A stretch of DNA of 64,000 nucleotides from Streptomyces flavochromogenes (GTDB lineage: Bacteria; Actinomycetota; Actinomycetes; Streptomycetales; Streptomycetaceae): positions 1 to 64,000 of the forward strand of contig NZ_JNZO01000016.1 of the NCBI RefSeq assembly GCF_000717595.1. The letters are read 5' to 3'. Made by a program: the position numbers and the translations under genes. The notes beneath the pieces are model-generated. The model did not search any database and was not told the DNA's origin. It saw only the letters and a list, made by a program, of their open reading frames with translations. Numbering within the stretch: position 1 is the first letter of the stretch; each line of letters opens with the position of its first letter. This document shows positions 50,639 to 59,586 of this stretch, piece by piece.

Positions 50639-51790
50639 GTGACGGACGGGGCAGCAACTCAGGTCGCTCACGTGCTCGTGGCGGCCGACAAGTTCAAGGG
50701 CTCGCTCACGGCCGTGCAGGTCGCGGAGCGGGTCACAACAGGACTGCGACGGGTGATCCCGGAGCTCACGGTGGAGACGCTGCCCGTCGCGGACGGCGGC
50801 GACGGCACCGTCGCCGCGGCCGTCGCGGCCGGGTTCGAACGCCGAGAGGTCCAGGTGACGGGGCCGCTCGGCGAGCAGGTCACCGCCGCGTTCGCACTGC
50901 GCGACACCACCGCGGTCGTCGAGATGGCCGAGGCCTCCGGGCTTCAGCTCCTCCCGGCCGGCGTCTTCGCCCCGCTGACCGCGACCACGTACGGCTCCGG
51001 TGAACTGCTCCGCGCGGCGCTCGACGCCGGCGCGACCACCGTCGTCTTCGGCGTCGGCGGCAGCGCCACCACCGACGGCGGCGCCGGCATGCTCGCCGCG
51101 CTCGGCGCCCGCTTCCTCGACGCGTCCGGCGCACCCGTCGGCCCCGGCGGCGCGGCCCTCGCCGACCTCGCCACGGCCGACCTCACCGGCCTCGACCCCC
51201 GCTTCGCCTCGGTCGACCTGATCCTCGCGAGCGACGTCGACAACCCGCTCACCGGGCCCAAGGGCGCCCCCGCGGTCTACGGGCCGCAGAAGGGCGCCAC
51301 GCCCGACGACGTCCGGACCCTGGACGCGGCCCTCGCCCACTTCGCCACCGTCCTGGAGAAGGCCATCGGCCCGAAGGCGGCCGAGGCGGCCGTCGCCCCC
51401 GGCGCGGGCGGCGCGGGCGGCATCGGCTACGGCGCGCTCATCCTCGGAGCGAGCTTCCGGCCCGGCATCGAGCTGATGCTGGAGGTCCTCGGCTTCGCGC
51501 CCGCCCTGGAGCGCGCGACCCTGGTCATCACCGGCGAGGGCTCCCTCGACGAGCAGACCCTCCACGGCAAGGCCCCGGCGGGCGTGGCGGCCGCGGCGCG
51601 CGCGGCGGGCAAGGAGGTCGTCGCGGTCTGCGGCCGCCTGGCGCTCCCGCCGGAGGCACTGGGCACGGCGGGCATCCGCCGCGCGTACGCCCTCTCGGCC
51701 CTGGAGCCGGACCCGGCGAAGTCCATGGCGAACGCGGGCCCGCTCCTGGAAGAAGCGTCGGCGGACATCGCCCGGGACTTCCTCCGGTAG
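50639..51790 (+). CDS. glxK: Glycerate kinase
   Basis: A 383-residue enzyme of the GlxK/GarK family (type I glycerate kinase): VLVAADKFKGSLTAVQVAE, LPVADGGDGTVAA, VEMAEASGL, VFGVGGSATTDGGAGML and the C-terminal VITGEGSLDEQTLHGKAP. It phosphorylates D-glycerate, giving 2-phosphoglycerate in this family, and links glyoxylate or glycerate use to glycolysis. Start GTG 50639, preceded by CAAGGGATGCAAG. Single gene; no other glyoxylate gene is adjacent. Confidence 0.93.
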   Translation: MTDGAATQVAHVLVAADKFKGSLTAVQVAERVTTGLRRVIPELTVETLPVADGGDGTVAAAVAAGFERREVQVTGPLGEQVTAAFALRDTTAVVEMAEASGLQLLPAGVFAPLTATTYGSGELLRAALDAGATTVVFGVGGSATTDGGAGMLAALGARFLDASGAPVGPGGAALADLATADLTGLDPRFASVDLILASDVDNPLTGPKGAPAVYGPQKGATPDDVRTLDAALAHFATVLEKAIGPKAAEAAVAPGAGGAGGIGYGALILGASFRPGIELMLEVLGFAPALERATLVITGEGSLDEQTLHGKAPAGVAAAARAAGKEVVAVCGRLALPPEALGTAGIRRAYALSALEPDPAKSMANAGPLLEEASADIARDFLR

Positions 51791-51886
51791 CTCACCCCGC
51801 CCTGCCCCTCGGCCCCGCGCCGGCGACCCTCCACCCCGGCGGGGGCGACCCCGGCCGCCCTCGCACGGGGCCTTCGCCGCGCTGAG

Positions 51887-52003
51887 CCCCCACGTTGTGG
51901 CCAAGTCGCCCGGCCGGGGCGCTTCCCACCTGCCTGGTCCGCCCCCATGGCGTGGGCATCCGCCCGGCCGGGGCGCTTCCCACCCGCCCGGGCCGCCTCC
52001 CCG
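51887..52003. repeat. Two degenerate direct copies of a GTGGGCAT/GGCCGGGGCG element
   Basis: CACGTTGTGGCCAAG... (51891) and CATGGCGTGGGCATC... (51946) both continue as CGCCCGGCCGGGGCGCTTCC and CCACC. They resemble the left arm of the palindromic element at 52004-52223. Confidence 0.6.
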
Positions 52004-52223
52004 CCACCCACGTTGTGGGCATCTGTTCCGCTGGGGCGGGACGGGTGGGCACAACGGAACGGCGCCCCTGCCGGGCCTGGGCTTCCGCGCCTGAACCCGC
52101 ACCCCTGGTGCGGCGCAGAGTCCGGTGCGGGTCCAGACACAAGGGGCGGAGGCGCCGCCAAGGGCGCCGTCCCGTGTGCCCACCCGTCCCGCCCCAGCCG
52201 GACGAATGCCCACACGGCGGGGG
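52004..52223. repeat. Large imperfect palindrome, REP/MITE-like
   Basis: The left arm (52009-52055) has GTGGGCAT and then GCTGGGGCGGGACGGGTGGG. The right arm (52172-52218) is nearly its reverse complement (CCCACCCGTCCCGCCCCAGC, then ATGCCCAC). The inner parts also pair imperfectly, down to AACCCGCACC and GGTGCGGGTC near 52097-52131. No coding frame is convincing. Similar GTGCCCACCCGTCCCGCCCC elements are, from memory, scattered in streptomycete spacers. Confidence 0.7.
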
Positions 52224-52373
52224 CGACGCGGCAGGTGCATCCGGGCCGTGCGAGCCCCACGCGGCGGGGGCATCCAGGCGCGCCGGCCCACGCGGCAGCG
52301 GCAGGGCCAACGGCGTGCGGGCCCACGCGGCGGACGCGGGGACGCCCCGGCGGGCCCGTATGCGGCGGGCGGC
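52224..52373. repeat. Degenerate CCCACGCGGCGG copies
   Basis: CCCACGCGGC recurs at about 52257, 52287 and 52322, with CCCACACGGC at 52209. These look like decayed fragments of the same element. No gene. The region lies between convergent glycerate kinase and PucR-type genes. Confidence 0.5.
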
Positions 52374-53573
52374 CTACCCCTGTGACGTCAAGCGGAACGC
52401 GTCCAGCGCCAAGGTCATCTCCGTGAGGTCCCGCGGTCGCGACAGCGACCGTGCCGTCAGCTGCTCCAGGCGGCGCAGCCGGTTGAAGACCGTGTTCCGG
52501 TGGCAGTACAGCCGTCCTGCCGCCCGCCCCGCCGACCCCTCGCACTCCAGCCACGCGTCCAGCGTCTCCAGGAGCACCGCCCGGTCCGCCGGGTCCAGTT
52601 CGAGCAGGCCGCCCAGGACGTCCGAGACCAGCAGGCTCGCCACCTCCGGCTGGGCCACCACCAGCGCGCCCGCCATCCGCCGGTCGAGCCGTACGATCTC
52701 GCGGCTCCCCGGCGGACACGTCCGCAGCGCCAGCTCGGCGAGCCGCCGAGCCCGGCCCAGTTCGGTCAGGCCCACCACCACCGGACTGATCCCTCCGGGG
52801 CCCGGGCACCGCCCGTCGAGGAGTTCCGACAGCGCGTCCAGGCCGGTGTCCCCGGCGAGCGCCACCACCCCCAGCTCGCAGTCGGCACCCATCCGCCACA
52901 GGAACCGCACGCCCTCGCCCTGCACCTGCCGGTGGAACAGCTCGCGTTCCTCCCGCCGGTCGTAGCGCAGCACCACCACCGCGTACCGCCCCTGCTCGGG
53001 CAGGTCCAGGCCCGCCGCCGCCCGCGCCACCAGCTCGGGCGAGCGCTCGCCCTGGAGCAGCGCGTCGAGGAGTGCCTGGAGCTGCTCGTCCGTGCGGCGG
53101 CGCAGTTCGAGCTCCGTCGTCCGGTACGCCTCCGAGGCCGTGTCCGCCTGCGCGTCCACCGCCGACCACACCGTCGTCGCCGACTGCATCAGCGCCGCCA
53201 ACTGCGCCGTGTCCGCCCCCGCGCCCTCGATCAGCGCGTCCCAGACGAGGTGCCCGGCGTGCCGGTAGGCGTGCACGACCAGTTCGAGCGGCATGCCCTG
53301 CGCGGCCCGCCGCCGGCCCATCTCGTCCGCGTGCTCCAGGTCCCGCCGTGGCGAGCTCCGGGGCGCCGAGATCATCTCGATCCCGATGCGTATCGCCTTC
53401 TCGGCCTCCTGCCAGTGCTGGTCGTACGGCAGGATCCGCCCGTAGGCGGGCTCGTACGCGTGGAGTTCCCTCAGATGCTCGTCCACCAGTTCCGGCACCC
53501 GCTCAAGAAGCGCTGTGCACGCCTGCGCGAGCACCTTCCAGTCGTCACCGGTCCGCCGTCTGCGCCGTCCCAT
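52374..53573 (-). CDS. PucR-type transcriptional regulator (CdaR/GGDEF-like, C-terminal HTH)
   Basis: A 399-residue regulator. The N-terminal helical part (to about 165) resembles the RsbT co-antagonist-like region often found in these proteins. A central degenerate GGDEF-like domain follows (GRYAVVVLRYDR, GVVALAGDTGLDALSELLD). The C-terminal PucR HTH covers about 325-395 (LLETLDAWLECEG, then AAGRLYCHRNTVFNRLRRLEQL). It is divergent from the liv operon and probably controls it in response to an amino acid or purine-like ligand. Start ATG 53573. Confidence 0.9.
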   Translation of the reverse strand: MGRRRRRTGDDWKVLAQACTALLERVPELVDEHLRELHAYEPAYGRILPYDQHWQEAEKAIRIGIEMISAPRSSPRRDLEHADEMGRRRAAQGMPLELVVHAYRHAGHLVWDALIEGAGADTAQLAALMQSATTVWSAVDAQADTASEAYRTTELELRRRTDEQLQALLDALLQGERSPELVARAAAGLDLPEQGRYAVVVLRYDRREERELFHRQVQGEGVRFLWRMGADCELGVVALAGDTGLDALSELLDGRCPGPGGISPVVVGLTELGRARRLAELALRTCPPGSREIVRLDRRMAGALVVAQPEVASLLVSDVLGGLLELDPADRAVLLETLDAWLECEGSAGRAAGRLYCHRNTVFNRLRRLEQLTARSLSRPRDLTEMTLALDAFRLTSQG

Positions 53574-53604
53574 GCCCGGAGGATCCACCGCCCCGGCCCC
53601 CTCC

Positions 53605-53640
53605 GCACAGCCCTGACGCGCAGCGTTGTGCGCATGCACA
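53605..53640. promoter_or_regulatory. TGTGC/GCACA half-sites between PucR and liv genes
   Basis: GCACAG at 53605, TTGTGC at 53626 and GCACA at 53636 occur in 36 bases. TGTGC-GCAT-GCACA (53627-53640) forms a compact dyad. It lies between the two divergent genes, closer to PucR, as expected of an operator. Confidence 0.4.
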
Positions 53641-53778
53641 GCCCTTCGGCGCGCCCGCTGGTCACCGGCAGCGATTCGGCCGCGGGCCGTGGACGCGCGG
53701 TCCGGCGCGGTGTTGGGGTGAGCGCCATCGAACGGCCGAGTAACAAGAACGGCCGGGAACACCGGAAAAAGGGGAACC

Positions 53779-54597
53779 ATGGGAGGTACCGCACCCGCCC
53801 TCGAGGTGACGGACCTGACGGCGGGATACGGACCGGTACACGCGTTGCGACAGGTGTCGCTGACCGTGCCGGCGGGTGAGGTCGTCACCGTCCTCGGGGC
53901 CAACGGGGCCGGCAAGTCGACGCTGCTGCGGGCGGTCTCACGCACCCTCCGGTTCCACGGCGGCGCCGTGGTCTCCGGCACGGTGAGCCGCGACGGCCGG
54001 CCGCTCGACGGGCTGCCGCCCGACCGCGTCGTCGCGGCCGGCGTCTCCCAGGTGCCCGAGGGCCGCCAGGTCTTCGCACGGATGACGGTCGAGGACAACC
54101 TGCGCGCCGGAGCGCTCGGCAGCCGCGGCGGACGGGCGGCCAAGGCGGCCTCCCTGCGCCGGGTCCACGAGCTCTTCCCGGTGCTCGCGGAGCGGGCCCG
54201 TCAGCCCGCCGGGCTGCTCTCCGGCGGCGAACAGCAGATGCTGGCCGTCGGCCGTGCCCTGATGGCCGCGCCGGGCCTGCTCCTGCTCGACGAACCCTCG
54301 CTCGGGCTCGCGCCGCTGATGGCGGCCCGGATCGCGGACGCGATCCGGGAGATCAACGCCCAGGGCACCGCGGTGCTGCTCGTCGAGCAGAACGCGGCGC
54401 TCGCCCTGCGGCTCGCCTCCCGCGCCTACGTCCTGGAGGTCGGCGAGGTCACCCTCTCGGGCCCGGCCGCCGAGCTCGCCGCCTCCGACGAGGTACGCCG
54501 CCGCTATCTGGGCGTGGTCGACGAGGACGCCGCGGCCGACGCGGCCCGCGCCCGCGCCACGCACCCGGTCCTGTCCCGCTGGGAGGAGACGACATGA
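53779..54597 (+). CDS. livF: Branched-chain amino acid ABC transporter ATPase
   Basis: A 272-residue LivF-type ATPase: Walker A GANGAGKST, Q-loop QVPEGRQVF, signature LSGGEQQM and Walker B LLLLDEPSLGL. An unusual C-terminal tail (VVDEDAAADAARARATHPV) extends beyond the core. AAAGGGGAACC precedes the ATG. It is the first of five genes with overlapping ends, an order (ATPases first, binding protein last) opposite to the E. coli liv operon. Its stop overlaps livG by four bases. Confidence 0.92.
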   Translation: MGGTAPALEVTDLTAGYGPVHALRQVSLTVPAGEVVTVLGANGAGKSTLLRAVSRTLRFHGGAVVSGTVSRDGRPLDGLPPDRVVAAGVSQVPEGRQVFARMTVEDNLRAGALGSRGGRAAKAASLRRVHELFPVLAERARQPAGLLSGGEQQMLAVGRALMAAPGLLLLDEPSLGLAPLMAARIADAIREINAQGTAVLLVEQNAALALRLASRAYVLEVGEVTLSGPAAELAASDEVRRRYLGVVDEDAAADAARARATHPVLSRWEETT

Positions 54598-55397
54598 CGG
54601 CCCCGCCCCCGCCGCCCGGCGAGCACATCCCCGCCCTCGAAGTCCGCGACCTCACCGTCCGCTTCGCCGGCCTCACCGCCCTCGACGCCGTCGGCTTCAC
54701 CGTCCGGCCCGGCACCGTGCACGCCCTCATCGGGCCCAACGGCGCGGGGAAGTCCACCTGCTTCAACGTCCTGTCCGGCGTCTACCGTGCCACCGAGGGC
54801 TCCGTGCGCCTCGGACCGCACGAGCTGACCGCCCTGCCCCCGCACCGGATCGCGGACCTCGGCGTCGGCCGGATCTTCCAGAACCTGGCGCTGCCGCCCC
54901 GCGCCACCGTCGAGGACAGCCTGATGCTCGGCCGCCACCGGCTGACCCGCACCGGCTTCGTCGCCGCCGGGCTCCGCCTCCCCTCCGCCGCCCGCGAGGA
55001 GGCGCGCCACCGCGCCCGGGTCAGGGAGATCGCCGCCTTCGTCGGTCTGGAGCAGCAGCTCGCGCGACCGGCGGGCTCCCTCCCGTACGGGCAGCAGAAG
55101 CTGGCCGAGCTGGCCCGCGCCCTCTGCATGGAGCCGAAGCTGCTGCTCCTCGACGAGCCCGTCGCCGGGATGACCGCCGACGAGCGGCGCCGGACCGCCT
55201 CGGTCATCGCCGGGGTCCGCGACAGCCTCGGCATCTCGGTGCTCCTCGTCGAGCACGACATGGGCCTGGTGATGAGGCTCGCCGACTCCGTCACCGTCCT
55301 CGACTTCGGCCGCCGGATCGCCGACGGGGCCCCCGGCGACGTCCAGAACGACCCGGCGGTCGTCCGCGCCTACCTCGGAGAGGAGTCCGCCGCGTGA
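54594..55397 (+). CDS. livG: Branched-chain amino acid ABC transporter ATPase
   Basis: A 267-residue LivG-type ATPase with Walker A GPNGAGKST, VGRIFQNLALPPRATVED, the signature LPYGQQKL (LSYGQQ in most), and LLLLDEPVAGMT. It pairs with LivF on the inner face of the membrane. The ATG overlaps the livF stop, and its own stop overlaps livH, giving coupled translation. Confidence 0.92.
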   Translation: MTAPPPPPGEHIPALEVRDLTVRFAGLTALDAVGFTVRPGTVHALIGPNGAGKSTCFNVLSGVYRATEGSVRLGPHELTALPPHRIADLGVGRIFQNLALPPRATVEDSLMLGRHRLTRTGFVAAGLRLPSAAREEARHRARVREIAAFVGLEQQLARPAGSLPYGQQKLAELARALCMEPKLLLLDEPVAGMTADERRRTASVIAGVRDSLGISVLLVEHDMGLVMRLADSVTVLDFGRRIADGAPGDVQNDPAVVRAYLGEESAA

Positions 55398-56284
55398 GCA
55401 CGTTCGCCGAGTTCCTGATCAACGGCATCTCACTGGGCTCGATCTACGCCCTCATCGCCCTCGGTTTCGTGGTCATCTTCCGGGCCACCGAGGTCGTCAA
55501 CTTCGCCCACGCCTCCCTCCTCCTCGCGGGCGGCTACGTGACTGCCGTCCTCCACGACGAGATCGGCTTCTGGCCCGCCCTGCTCGCCGGCATCGCGGGC
55601 GCGGCGGTGGTCGGCGCGGCCGTCGAGTTCTTCGTGATGCGCCGCCACCGGGGCGCCGACCACAGCGTCCTCGCCATCGTCACCATCGGCGTCGACATCC
55701 TCCTCGCCACCGAGCTGACCCGTCGGATCGGCACCGACATCCTCGCCCTCGGCGACCCGTGGGGCGACTCCGTCGTCACCGTCGGCGGGGTCACGATCGC
55801 GGAGACCAGGATCGCCGCGCTGCTCGCGGCGGGCCTCCTCATCACCGCGTTCCTGCTCGCCTTCCGGTACACGTCCTGGGGCGTCGCCATGCGGGCAGCC
55901 GCCGAGAACCAGGAGACCGCCGCCCTCATGGGCATCCGGCTGGGCCGCGTCTCGATCGGCGCCTGGGCGGTCGCCGGCGGTCTCGCCGCCGTCGCCGCGC
56001 TCTTCCTCACCGTGTTCCCGACCCCGGGCCTCGAGCGGACGACCTCGCTCGCCGCGCTCAAGGCCTTCCCCGCCGCCATCCTCGGCGGCCTCGACTCCAC
56101 CACGGGCGCCCTCGTCGGCGGCCTCCTCGTCGGCGTCACCGAGTCCCTCGCCACCGGCTACCAGGGCGACCTGGCGTTCCTCGGCCGGGGGATCGGCGAC
56201 CTGGCCCCGTATCTCGTCATGGTCGCGGTGCTCCTGATCCGCCCGGCCGGACTCTTCGGCACGAAGGAGCCGGCCCGTGTCTGA
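55394..56284 (+). CDS. livH: Branched-chain amino acid ABC transporter permease
   Basis: A 296-residue LivH permease with about eight TM segments. It starts with FLINGISLGSIYALIALGFV and has ATEVVNFAHASLLLAGGY and the loop SWGVAMRAAAENQETAALMGI, which contacts the ATPase. GTG 55394 overlaps livG by four bases. It ends eight bases into livM. Confidence 0.92.
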   Translation: MSTFAEFLINGISLGSIYALIALGFVVIFRATEVVNFAHASLLLAGGYVTAVLHDEIGFWPALLAGIAGAAVVGAAVEFFVMRRHRGADHSVLAIVTIGVDILLATELTRRIGTDILALGDPWGDSVVTVGGVTIAETRIAALLAAGLLITAFLLAFRYTSWGVAMRAAAENQETAALMGIRLGRVSIGAWAVAGGLAAVAALFLTVFPTPGLERTTSLAALKAFPAAILGGLDSTTGALVGGLLVGVTESLATGYQGDLAFLGRGIGDLAPYLVMVAVLLIRPAGLFGTKEPARV

Positions 56285-57422
56285 GATCCTCACCCGGAGC
56301 GGCCTGCGGGTCGGCAGTCCTGCGGTGTACGGAGGGGCGGCCGCCTGCCTCGTCCTCCTCGTCCTGCCGTTCTACCTGGACCGGTTCTGGCTCCAGGCCG
56401 GCCTGTTCGCGATGGCCGCCGCCCTCGGGGCGATCGGCATCAACCTGCTGACCGGCGCCACCGGACAGCTCTCCATGGGACACGCCTTCTTCCTCGCCGT
56501 CGGCGCCTACGGCTACTGCGCCTTCGCCGGGGACGGCGCCGACGGGCTCGCCGGCCTCGGCCTGCCCGGCTGGCTCGCCGCCGTCCTCGCCGTCGCCCTC
56601 TCGGGTCTGGCCGGCGGGGTGTTCAGCCCCATCGCGGGACGGCTGAGGGGCGCGTACCTCGGTATCGCCACCCTCGCGCTGATCTTCATCGGCCAGCACG
56701 TCCTCTTCAACGCCCATGACCTCACGGGCGGCTTCAACGGCCGTGCGGTCCCGCCGCTCTCCCTCTTCGGGCTCACCTTCGACGACACCGAACTCCTCGT
56801 CGCCCAAGTGCCGTTCGGGGCGGTGGAGAAGCTCTGGTACCTCGGTCTGGCCCTGCTCCTCGGCGGGGTGCTCTTCGCCCGCGGCGTCCTCAGGGGCCGC
56901 CCCGGACGGGCGATGAACGCCATCCGCGACCACCGGATCGCCGCCGGCGTCATGGGCATCCCGGTCGCCCGCTACCGCGCCGCCGTCTTCGTCCTGTCCT
57001 CCATGTACGCGGGCCTCGCCGGTGTCCTGCTCGCCCTGGTGTTCCAGCGCACCGTGCCGGAGTACTTCGGCATGGCGCTCTCCCTCGAATACCTCGCCAT
57101 GATCGTCATCGGCGGTCTCGGCTCGGTCGCCGGAGCGGTCGCCGGAGGCGTCTTCGTCTCCCTCCTGCCGCAGCTCCTCAACCGCTACAGCGACGCGCTC
57201 CCGCTGGTCTCCGCCCCGGGAACGGGCGGCATCGCACCGGGGGAGGCCGCGCGCTATCTGTACGGCGCCGCCGTCGTCGCGGTGGTCCTGTTCCTGCCCG
57301 GCGGCCTGGCCCGGCTGGCCGCCCGGAGGCCCGGAAAACCCGGAAGCGGCAAGAGCCCCAAGACCCCCATGCACACCCCGAACACCCCGACCACCACCGA
57401 ACCCTCAGGGGAGGCACGATGA
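56277..57422 (+). CDS. livM: Branched-chain amino acid ABC transporter permease
   Basis: A 381-residue LivM permease with about nine TM segments, GINLLTGATGQLSMGHAFFLA early on and the EAA-like loop RGRPGRAMNAIRDHRIAAGVMG. A cytoplasmic Lys/Pro/Thr tail (GKSPKTPMHTPNTPTTTE) ends it. GTG 56277 overlaps livH by eight bases. It forms the heterodimeric pore with LivH. Confidence 0.92.
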   Translation: MSEILTRSGLRVGSPAVYGGAAACLVLLVLPFYLDRFWLQAGLFAMAAALGAIGINLLTGATGQLSMGHAFFLAVGAYGYCAFAGDGADGLAGLGLPGWLAAVLAVALSGLAGGVFSPIAGRLRGAYLGIATLALIFIGQHVLFNAHDLTGGFNGRAVPPLSLFGLTFDDTELLVAQVPFGAVEKLWYLGLALLLGGVLFARGVLRGRPGRAMNAIRDHRIAAGVMGIPVARYRAAVFVLSSMYAGLAGVLLALVFQRTVPEYFGMALSLEYLAMIVIGGLGSVAGAVAGGVFVSLLPQLLNRYSDALPLVSAPGTGGIAPGEAARYLYGAAVVAVVLFLPGGLARLAARRPGKPGSGKSPKTPMHTPNTPTTTEPSGEAR

Positions 57423-58684
57423 ACCACCGACGACAGGCCGTGCGGGGCCTGGCCGCCGCGCTCGCCGCACTGGTCGCCCTCACCGCCGCCGGATGCAGCT
57501 CGAAGGCGAAGACCGGCGACGGCAAGCAGACCGGCGCGGGCGGGGTGAAGACCGGCGAGGGCGTCACCGACAAGACGATCTCGCTCGGCGCGCTCACCGA
57601 CATGACCGGCGTGTACGCCACCCTCGGCAAGAGCGTCACCCAGGCCCAGCAGCTGTACGTGAAGCAGGTCAACGCCGGCGGGGGGATCTGCGGCCGGCAG
57701 CTGGAGCTGACGGTCCGCGACCACGGCTACGACCCGCAGAAGGCGCTGGCCGCCTACACCGAACTGGAGCCGAAGGTCGTCGGCTTCGCCCAGTTCATCG
57801 GCTCCCCGTTCGTCGCCGCCGTCAAGCCCCGGGTGGATGTCAAGGACAAGGGCCTCGTCCTCCCGCAGGCCTGGTCGGCCTCGCTGCTCGGCTCCCCGTA
57901 CATCCGCGTCCTGGGCGCCACGTACGACGTCGAGACCATCAACGCCGTCGACTTCCTGCTCAAGGAGAAGGGCCTGAAGTCGGGCGACAAGCTCGGCCAC
58001 GTCTACTTCGAGGGCGACTACGGCGAGAACGCCCTCAAGGGCTCGAAGTACGCGGCGGAGAAGGCGGGCCTGACCGTCGTCGAGCAGAAGATCAAGCCCA
58101 CCGACAACGACATGTCGGCGCAGGTCGCGGCGCTCAAGCAGGCCGGGGTCAAGGCCATCGTCATCAGCGCGGGCCCCCGCCAGGCCGCCTCCCTCGTCGG
58201 AGTCGCCGCCGCCACCGGGCTGAAGGTCCCCGTCGTCGGCAACAACTCGGCCTTCGCGCCGCAGCTGCTCGGCACCCAGGCCGGCCCCGCCCTGGAGAAG
58301 ATGTACTGGTTCGCCTCCCCGAGCCTCCCCATCGGCGCGGACACCCCGACCGCGAAGAAGCTCGTCGCGGACTACAAGGCCGCCTACCCGAGCGACTCCC
58401 TCGACAACGGCATCGTCGCCGGCTGGACCGCGGCGAGCGTCTTCGGCGAGGCCCTGAAGAAGGCCTGCGAGAGCAAGGACCTCACGCGCGACGGTGTCGA
58501 CAAGGCGCTCCTGACGCTGACCTCCTACGACGCCGGCTTCGGGATGAGCCACAACCTCGGCGACCCCAAGGCTCCGTCGTCCCGGGAGTCCGTCATCATC
58601 CAGCCGGACAAGAAGGTCCCCGGAGGCATGCGCACCGTCCGGCAGCCCTTCGTCGCGGACGCCGCGAAGTCCTACACCCCGTAA
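57419..58684 (+). CDS. Branched-chain amino acid-type substrate-binding lipoprotein
   Basis: A 421-residue type 1 periplasmic-binding-fold protein with a lipobox (LTAAGC, Cys at about 26). The mature part has DKTISLGALTDMTGVYATLG, GGGICGRQLELTVRDHGYDP and KLGHVYFEGDYGENALKG. It captures leucine-type amino acids or a related compound such as an amide; the exact ligand is unknown. The ATG overlaps livM (ATGA). Its stop is four bases from the convergent epimerase gene. Confidence 0.9.
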   Translation: MNHRRQAVRGLAAALAALVALTAAGCSSKAKTGDGKQTGAGGVKTGEGVTDKTISLGALTDMTGVYATLGKSVTQAQQLYVKQVNAGGGICGRQLELTVRDHGYDPQKALAAYTELEPKVVGFAQFIGSPFVAAVKPRVDVKDKGLVLPQAWSASLLGSPYIRVLGATYDVETINAVDFLLKEKGLKSGDKLGHVYFEGDYGENALKGSKYAAEKAGLTVVEQKIKPTDNDMSAQVAALKQAGVKAIVISAGPRQAASLVGVAAATGLKVPVVGNNSAFAPQLLGTQAGPALEKMYWFASPSLPIGADTPTAKKLVADYKAAYPSDSLDNGIVAGWTAASVFGEALKKACESKDLTRDGVDKALLTLTSYDAGFGMSHNLGDPKAPSSRESVIIQPDKKVPGGMRTVRQPFVADAAKSYTP

Positions 58685-58688
58685 CGCG

Positions 58689-59528
58689 TCAGCCCGGGTC
58701 CCGGTCCGCGAAGCCCGTCCGCCAGGACGGGTGGGCCGGGGCCCAGCCCTGGGCACGGGCCCGGTCGTTCACCGCACCCCGGGCCCAGGGCGCCCCGCCC
58801 TCGCTCCGCGCCGGGGCAGGGACCCCCAGGGCCTCCGCGAGGACCGGCAGCCAGGTGTGGCCGGGCGCGGGCTCGTCGTCCACCACGTTGTACGCGCCCG
58901 GGGGCCACGCGAGAGCACGTACGGCCGCGTCGGCCGCGTCGGCCACGTGCACGAAGGAGCTCACCGCCTCGTCGGCCGCCGTGCTCCCGAGGAAGCGGGC
59001 CGCCGGGTCTCCGGCGAGCGCGGCGGCCACGGCGCCGCCCGGGGCGTACCAGGTGCCGGGTCCGTACAGGATCCCGTACCGCAGCACGACCGCCTCGGGG
59101 AGCTCGGCCACCGTCTCCTCCAGGGCCCGCACCCCGGCGACGATCCGTGACCGGGGCGCCTCGTCCGTCGGGTCGAGCGGTACGGACTCGTCGGCGGGTC
59201 CGTCGCCGGGGGCGTACGCCCAGCTGATCGACTGCGCGACGATCCGGCCGACGCCCGCCCGTCGTGCCGCGTCCACCAGGTTCCGGGTGCCCTCGATCCG
59301 TACGCGGTTGTTCGCGGCCCCGTCCGCCCCGCCCAGGTCCGTGAGCTGATGGACCACGGCGTCCGGCGCCGCCTCGGCCACCGCACGGCGCACCGCCCCG
59401 GCGTCCAGGACGTCCACGGGGTTCGGCCCGCGCCGGGACAGACCCACGACCTCGTGGCCGGCCGCCTCCAGGCGCGGCACGAGCTGACGGCCGACGGCGC
59501 CCGTGGCGCCCGCTACCAGTACACGCAT
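58689..59528 (-). CDS. NAD-dependent epimerase/dehydratase (extended SDR)
   Basis: A 279-residue extended short-chain dehydrogenase with the Rossmann motif VAGATGAVGRQLVPRL at the start, DVLDAGAVRRAV (Asp63-like turn), a YAPG segment in place of a clear YxxxK, and VLRYGILYGPG. The lack of an obvious YxxxK makes catalysis uncertain; it may be an atypical SDR acting as a sensor or epimerase. ATG 59528 follows TACGCT by six bases without a ribosome site. It is divergent from the double GNAT gene. Confidence 0.85.
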   Translation of the reverse strand: MRVLVAGATGAVGRQLVPRLEAAGHEVVGLSRRGPNPVDVLDAGAVRRAVAEAAPDAVVHQLTDLGGADGAANNRVRIEGTRNLVDAARRAGVGRIVAQSISWAYAPGDGPADESVPLDPTDEAPRSRIVAGVRALEETVAELPEAVVLRYGILYGPGTWYAPGGAVAAALAGDPAARFLGSTAADEAVSSFVHVADAADAAVRALAWPPGAYNVVDDEPAPGHTWLPVLAEALGVPAPARSEGGAPWARGAVNDRARAQGWAPAHPSWRTGFADRDPG

Positions 59529-59534
59529 GGGCCC

Positions 59535-59540
59535 AGCGTA
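59535..59540 (-). promoter_or_regulatory. -10 box of the epimerase gene, leaderless
   Basis: On the minus strand TACGCT (59540-59535) is followed by six bases and ATG 59528. Confidence 0.4.
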
Positions 59541-59586
59541 GGAGATCTTCACGTGCCCGAAACATCGCGGTGTGAAGCTCGGGCCC

